Notes under the pieces: model-generated
Databases searched by the model: none
Told to the model about the DNA's origin: nothing
The model's input: the letters and a program-made list of their open reading frames with translations, nothing else
Origin: Clostridiales bacterium UBA1738
Lineage (GTDB): Bacteria > Bacillota > Clostridia > UBA1381
Assembly: GCA_002315735.1 (NCBI GenBank)
Contig: DCIA01000005.1
Location: 1-64,000, forward strand
DNA: 64,000 nucleotides
Reading direction: 5' to 3'
Made by a program: the position numbers and the translations under genes
In this document: positions 60,590 through 64,000 of the stretch, piece after piece
How positions within the stretch are numbered: position 1 is the stretch's first letter
Layout: every line of letters starts with the position of its first letter

Positions 60590-61818
60590 TCAAAACAAGC
60601 CTTTATTATTTCGATAATTTTATTTTGTTCATCAACTGTCATCTTGTTATCACTCGGAAGGCATAAACCTCTTTCAAAGATATCCATTCCAACATCTATG
60701 ATCTCACTCTTGATATATGCATCAGTTTGACCTCTACCATCACCTTTTGCTGTTACAAACAGATTGTTTCTGTAAATTGGTTGTGCATGCATCGGTTTCC
60801 AAATCGGTCGTCCCTCGGCATTATATTTTGCAAGTGTCTCTAAAATCTCAGTCGGACACGTTTTGCCTTTTTCCTTAACATAATAAGCGTCATTTTCTGA
60901 GCGAACTTGTTTACACATTGCTGTCTTATCAATTAGCATACATGAAAGCCAAAAATTAGGTTCACAAATATTTTCATCATAAGGATTCATTGTTACAGGT
61001 AAGTCTTTAAATCCCTCTTTATAACGCATATAAATTGCTTTTTTCTGTGCAATATGTTCTTCTAAGTGTGGGAATTGTCCCCTTACAACACCTGCTATAA
61101 CATTGCTCATTCGATAGTTATATCCAAGTTCTTCGTGTTGGTACCATGGTGCATCTTCACGGCTTTGTGTTGACCATTTACGAGCCTTATTTGCAGCTTC
61201 TAAACTATCTGTAAGCAGCATTCCACCAGATGAACCTGTGATAATTTTATTTCCGTTAAAACTAATCGCATTATATGTGCCAAATGTACCTGTTTGAACA
61301 CCTTTATATGTTGCGCCCAATGATTCTGCTGCATCTTCAATCAAAATCGCATTGTGTTCTTTGCAAATTTGCGATATTTCTTCCATCTTTCCGGGTGTTC
61401 CATAAAGATTAGCACAAACAACAACCTTAGTATTAGGATACATCTCAAATGCTTTTTTGAGTGCTACTGGATCCATATTCCATGTATCACGCTCAGTATC
61501 TATAAATATCGGTATTCCGCCTTCATAAACAATAGGGTTTACAGTAGCGTCAAATGTCATATCACTTGCAAATACATAATCACCATTTTTTATACCTGCA
61601 AGTTTCATACAAAGATGAAGTGCCGCTGTTCCACAAGAAAGCGCAACAGCATATTTACAGCCGACTTTTTTTGTCGCCATCATTTCAACTTCGTTAATAT
61701 TCTTTCCGACTGTTGACATCCAATTTGTTTTGAACGCATCTGTCATATATTCTAATTCTTCCCCATGCATAGTAGGAGATGACAGAAAAATCTTCTTTTC
61801 AAACGGTGTGAAATTCAT
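60586..61818 (-). CDS. DegT/DnrJ/EryC1 aminotransferase (PglE/LegC-like)
   Basis: A 410-residue PLP-dependent sugar aminotransferase. The PLP-binding lysine is in ISFNGNKIITGSSGGML near 185-201; the earlier CGTAALHLCMKLAG and EDAAESLGATY blocks are standard. It converts a UDP-4-keto-6-deoxy sugar to the 4-amino sugar, as in bacillosamine synthesis. No dedicated PglF dehydratase or PglD acetyltransferase is adjacent, so the keto substrate may come from CapE or from genes elsewhere. It is the first gene of the cluster, after an 85-nt leader. Confidence 0.92.
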   Translation of the reverse strand: MNFTPFEKKIFLSSPTMHGEELEYMTDAFKTNWMSTVGKNINEVEMMATKKVGCKYAVALSCGTAALHLCMKLAGIKNGDYVFASDMTFDATVNPIVYEGGIPIFIDTERDTWNMDPVALKKAFEMYPNTKVVVCANLYGTPGKMEEISQICKEHNAILIEDAAESLGATYKGVQTGTFGTYNAISFNGNKIITGSSGGMLLTDSLEAANKARKWSTQSREDAPWYQHEELGYNYRMSNVIAGVVRGQFPHLEEHIAQKKAIYMRYKEGFKDLPVTMNPYDENICEPNFWLSCMLIDKTAMCKQVRSENDAYYVKEKGKTCPTEILETLAKYNAEGRPIWKPMHAQPIYRNNLFVTAKGDGRGQTDAYIKSEIIDVGMDIFERGLCLPSDNKMTVDEQNKIIEIIKACFE

Positions 61819-61909
61819 TATACTTACCTTCTTAAAATCAATATTTTTTGTTTATTTGATACTTTACATCTTGAACAAGCCAAAAAAATGTATACAATAC
61901 ACCATATTT

Positions 61910-61938
61910 ATTATAACTCCATCACCCTTTATAGTCAA
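61910..61938 (-). promoter_or_regulatory. SigA promoter of the polysaccharide cluster
   Basis: Minus strand -35 TTGACT (61938-61933), 17-bp spacer, perfect -10 TATAAT (61915-61910). No terminator is visible within the following 22 genes, whose gaps are at most 88 nt, so one long transcript is possible. The rest of the 285-nt gap (61819-62104) is AT-rich and shows no gene. Confidence 0.8.
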
Positions 61939-62104
61939 GTTTTTTAATGATTTTTTTATCCATACTTTTCATACAAATTTTTCTTTATTTTTGGAAAAAT
62001 ATTATAGTTATATTTTCTGCATTAAAACACAAAATATGACTGTAACCAATTTAAATGGTTGCTTTATATATATAACAAAAAATATTAAAATGGAGGAAAT
62101 CAAA

Positions 62105-62296
62105 ATGAGTAAGTCAAAAATTTCTGTTCCGGAAGCTAAGAAGGCTATGGAAAACTTCAAGATGGAAGCTGCAAACGAAGTTGGTGTAACATTAAAGCAA
62201 GGTTACAATGGTGACCTAACATCAAGACAAGCAGGTTCAATCGGCGGTCAAATGGTTAAAAAGATGATCGAAGATTACGAAAATAAGATTAAATAA
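62105..62296 (+). CDS. Alpha/beta-type small acid-soluble spore protein
   Basis: A 63-residue DNA-binding protein that coats and protects forespore DNA. The core EAANEVGVTLKQGYNGDLTSRQ contains the germination-protease site region (AANEVGV) and the C-terminal GSIGGQMVKKMI is the second SASP signature. TGGAGGAAA lies 7 nt before the ATG. The codon choice is noticeably regular, as in highly expressed genes. I could not recognise a convincing SigG promoter; a small hairpin (AACCA/TGGTT) lies about 45 nt upstream. Confidence 0.95.
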   Translation: MSKSKISVPEAKKAMENFKMEAANEVGVTLKQGYNGDLTSRQAGSIGGQMVKKMIEDYENKIK

Positions 62297-62465
62297 CAAT
62301 GCTTAGAGTAGTCAGTTTGTTTTCAATAATAAATAATGACGAAAAAATCAAAAATGGCAGAATTTTTATGAGCTACGGATTCATTCAAAATTCCTTTATG
62401 GATAATAATATTCCGTTTTTCATAATACTATCTGATGATTAAATATTATTATTTATAAAACAAAC

Positions 62466-62513
62466 AAAAAAATTGCAAGAACTTTTAGTCAATCTTTAAG
62501 TTCTTGCTTTTTT
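62466..62513 (+). terminator. Terminator downstream of the SASP gene
   Basis: Stem GCAAGAACTT (62475-62484)/AAGTTCTTGC (62498-62507) with a 13-nt loop, followed by TTTTTTT. The 170 nt between the SASP stop and this hairpin would be a long 3' leader or hold an unsupported 47-codon frame. Confidence 0.88.
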
Positions 62514-62574
62514 ATTATTTTGCTGGATTTATCTGACATTTTATGTTAAAATATTAGATATTAGGAGTGATTTT

Positions 62575-64000
62575 ATGTTTAAAAGATTTTTAGAGTATTA
62601 TAAACCTCATAGAAAAATTTTTATTCTTGATATGTTAGCATCTTTTTTTGTGTCGGTGATTGGGGTTTTGTATCCAATCGTAACAAGATATATGTTAAAT
62701 GACTATATTCCGAATAAAATGTACAAAATGATAATATATTCAGGGCTATTTTTAGTTCTTCTATATATCATTAGAATGCTACTTAGATTTTTTATACAAT
62801 ATGAGGGACATATAATGGGTGTAAAAATGCAAGCCCATATGAGAAAAGACCTTTTTTCTCACCTTGAGAAACTTCCGTTTTCCTTTTTTGACAATCACGA
62901 AACAGGAAAGATAATGTCCACTCTTACCGTTCATCTTATGGATGTTAGTGAACTTGCCCATCACGGCCCTGAAAATATAATAATTTCCACCATTACAATA
63001 ATCGCTTCCTACATATATTTATCGACAATAAATGCAACCCTAACCCTAATAATTTTTCTATGTGTTCCTTTTTTGGTTTGGATTGCTATGCATATGAGAA
63101 ATCAAATGCATGACGCCTTTGCCGAAAGCAGAAAGACAATTTCCGAAATTAATGCAACTATCGAAGGTAGCATTTCAGGAATTCGAGTAACAAAAGCATT
63201 TAATAATTCCCAAAAAGAAGAAGAAAAGTTTGATGAAATCAACTCACGCTTTGTTTTAGCAAGAAAAAAAGCCTACAAAGCGATGGGAATTTTCCATTCA
63301 TCAACATCATTTATCACCGATATTTTTAATGTAATTGTTCTGATAGCCGGTGGTTTTTTCTTGTATGACGGAAAAATATCATTCGGTGACTACTCAGCAT
63401 TTATTGTTTCAATAAGCTTATTTTTAACACCTGTTACAACCCTTATTAATTTTATGGAGCAATTCCAAGATGGTGTCAGTGGTTTTGAAAAATTCCTTGA
63501 AATTATGGATGTTGAGCCTGAAAAGGACTCTGAAAATGCAATTTCACTAAAAACTTGCAAAGGCGATATTTCCATCAAAAATGTTTCCTATAAGTATAAT
63601 GAAAATGGTGAAGTTTTAAACAATTTGACACTTGACATTCCTGCCGGCAAAAAATTTGCCTTAGTAGGTCCAAGTGGTGGCGGAAAATCAACAATTTGCC
63701 ACCTTATCCCCCATTTTTATGATATCGAAAATGGCGAGATTTTTATTGACGGTTTAGAGATACACTCAATTACTATGAAGTCGCTAAGAGATTTAATCGG
63801 AATTGTTCAGCAAGATGTATATCTTTTTAATTCAACTATTCGAGATAATATTTTATACGGAAAATTAGACGCAACAGAGGAAGAAATTATATCGGCAGCA
63901 AAAAAAGCAAATATTCACGAGTATATTTTATCACTTCCAAATGGATATGACACACAAATTGGCGAGCGTGGTGTAAAACTATCAGGCGGTCAAAAGCAAA
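62575..64000 (+). CDS. ABC transporter, fused membrane and ATPase domains (partial)
   Basis: An exporter-type half transporter cut by the window end after about 475 residues. The transmembrane domain (about residues 15-290) shows six hydrophobic segments and the coupling FDNHETGKIMSTLT. The ATPase part starts near 335 with Walker A GPSGGGKST, Q-loop IVQQDVYLF, and ends inside the signature LSGGQKQ. The start ATG has TTAGGAGTGA 4 nt upstream. It belongs to the MsbA/LmrA-like multidrug and lipid exporter group; the substrate is unknown. No second subunit is visible in the window. Confidence 0.93.
   Translation, partial: MFKRFLEYYKPHRKIFILDMLASFFVSVIGVLYPIVTRYMLNDYIPNKMYKMIIYSGLFLVLLYIIRMLLRFFIQYEGHIMGVKMQAHMRKDLFSHLEKLPFSFFDNHETGKIMSTLTVHLMDVSELAHHGPENIIISTITIIASYIYLSTINATLTLIIFLCVPFLVWIAMHMRNQMHDAFAESRKTISEINATIEGSISGIRVTKAFNNSQKEEEKFDEINSRFVLARKKAYKAMGIFHSSTSFITDIFNVIVLIAGGFFLYDGKISFGDYSAFIVSISLFLTPVTTLINFMEQFQDGVSGFEKFLEIMDVEPEKDSENAISLKTCKGDISIKNVSYKYNENGEVLNNLTLDIPAGKKFALVGPSGGGKSTICHLIPHFYDIENGEIFIDGLEIHSITMKSLRDLIGIVQQDVYLFNSTIRDNILYGKLDATEEEIISAAKKANIHEYILSLPNGYDTQIGERGVKLSGGQKQ

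Noticed and set aside
61951..62090. SigG promoter for the SASP gene
   Set aside because: CATACTT and CATACAA occur at about 61960-61975, but no -35 (GHATR) at 17-18 bp fits, and they lie 130 nt from the start codon.
62299..62442. 47-codon frame after the SASP gene
   Set aside because: It has no ribosome binding site, no recognisable motif and a composition like non-coding AT-rich DNA. It is probably the 3' untranslated part of the SASP transcript.
1..64000. Mobile elements, prophage, CRISPR arrays, toxin-antitoxin pairs
   Set aside because: I found no transposase, integrase, direct-repeat array, cas gene or clear toxin. The XRE gene at 26688 has no adjacent toxin-like frame.

Overview
The window is a contiguous 64 kb piece of a low-GC, endospore-forming Gram-positive chromosome, most likely an anaerobic member of the Clostridia. 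The evidence is spoIIGA, sigE, spoVAC, yqfC, yqfD, ylbJ, an alpha/beta-type SASP and a SipL-like protein (DUF3794 repeats plus LysM, a clostridial spore-coat factor), together with an SLH-domain surface protein, strong AGGAGG-type ribosome binding sites and AT-rich SigA promoters. I see no insertion sequence, prophage, integrase or CRISPR array.

Layout. 1-14.5 kb: tRNA-Gln, argG-argH behind a consensus promoter with an ARG-box-like site, then guaB, thrC, a small P-loop protein and pgi on the minus strand, smpB, a small membrane protein, a DUF4830-like protein, the sporulation unit spoIIGA-sigE-spoVAC, the divergent yqhQ-prmC pair, a cytosolic amidase-domain protein and a pyridoxamine kinase. 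14.5-20.6 kb: rpsT and a compact minus-strand block yqfC-yqfD-phoH-ybeY-dgkA-era-yqzL-recO-dCMP deaminase; yqzL is a short gene hidden in the recO start region. 20.6-28.7 kb: ylbJ, a glycine riboswitch controlling an AGCS symporter, the metN-metI-metQ importer, a nitroreductase, an XRE regulator, and a secreted GLUG-type protein followed one base later by a 53-residue peptide gene. 28.7-38.7 kb: cysE-cysS-mrnC-tktA-tktB, sipL, rhaB, an SLH protein, and HU-azlC-azlD.

38.8-61.8 kb: a 22-gene minus-strand surface-polysaccharide cluster starting at a TTGACT-17-TATAAT promoter. It encodes an aminotransferase, the initiating phosphoglycosyltransferase, GT2 and GT4 glycosyltransferases, a Wzy-like polymerase, the three enzymes for UDP-N-acetyl-L-fucosamine (CapE, CapF, CapG), acyl/acetyltransferases and many phospho-substituent enzymes: two LicD proteins, a Stealth phosphotransferase, a TarI/IspD-like cytidylyltransferase paired with a D-2-hydroxyacid-dehydrogenase-family protein, a LicC-like nucleotidyltransferase, a NodB-like protein and an NTP_transf_5 protein. 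The product is probably a heteropolymer with phosphodiester-linked substituents. No flippase or chain-length regulator is encoded here. A secreted stalk-domain protein lies 13 nt beyond the last gene and may share the transcript. 62-64 kb: a SASP gene and the 5' part of an ABC exporter cut by the window end.

The most interesting items are the dehydrogenase/cytidylyltransferase/LicD trio (56.4-59.1 kb), the secreted GLUG protein plus small peptide (27.0-28.6 kb), a Tritrichomonas-like IMP dehydrogenase, and the spoIIG promoter with a 21-bp spacer and tandem Spo0A boxes, whose transcript appears to run on into spoVAC.
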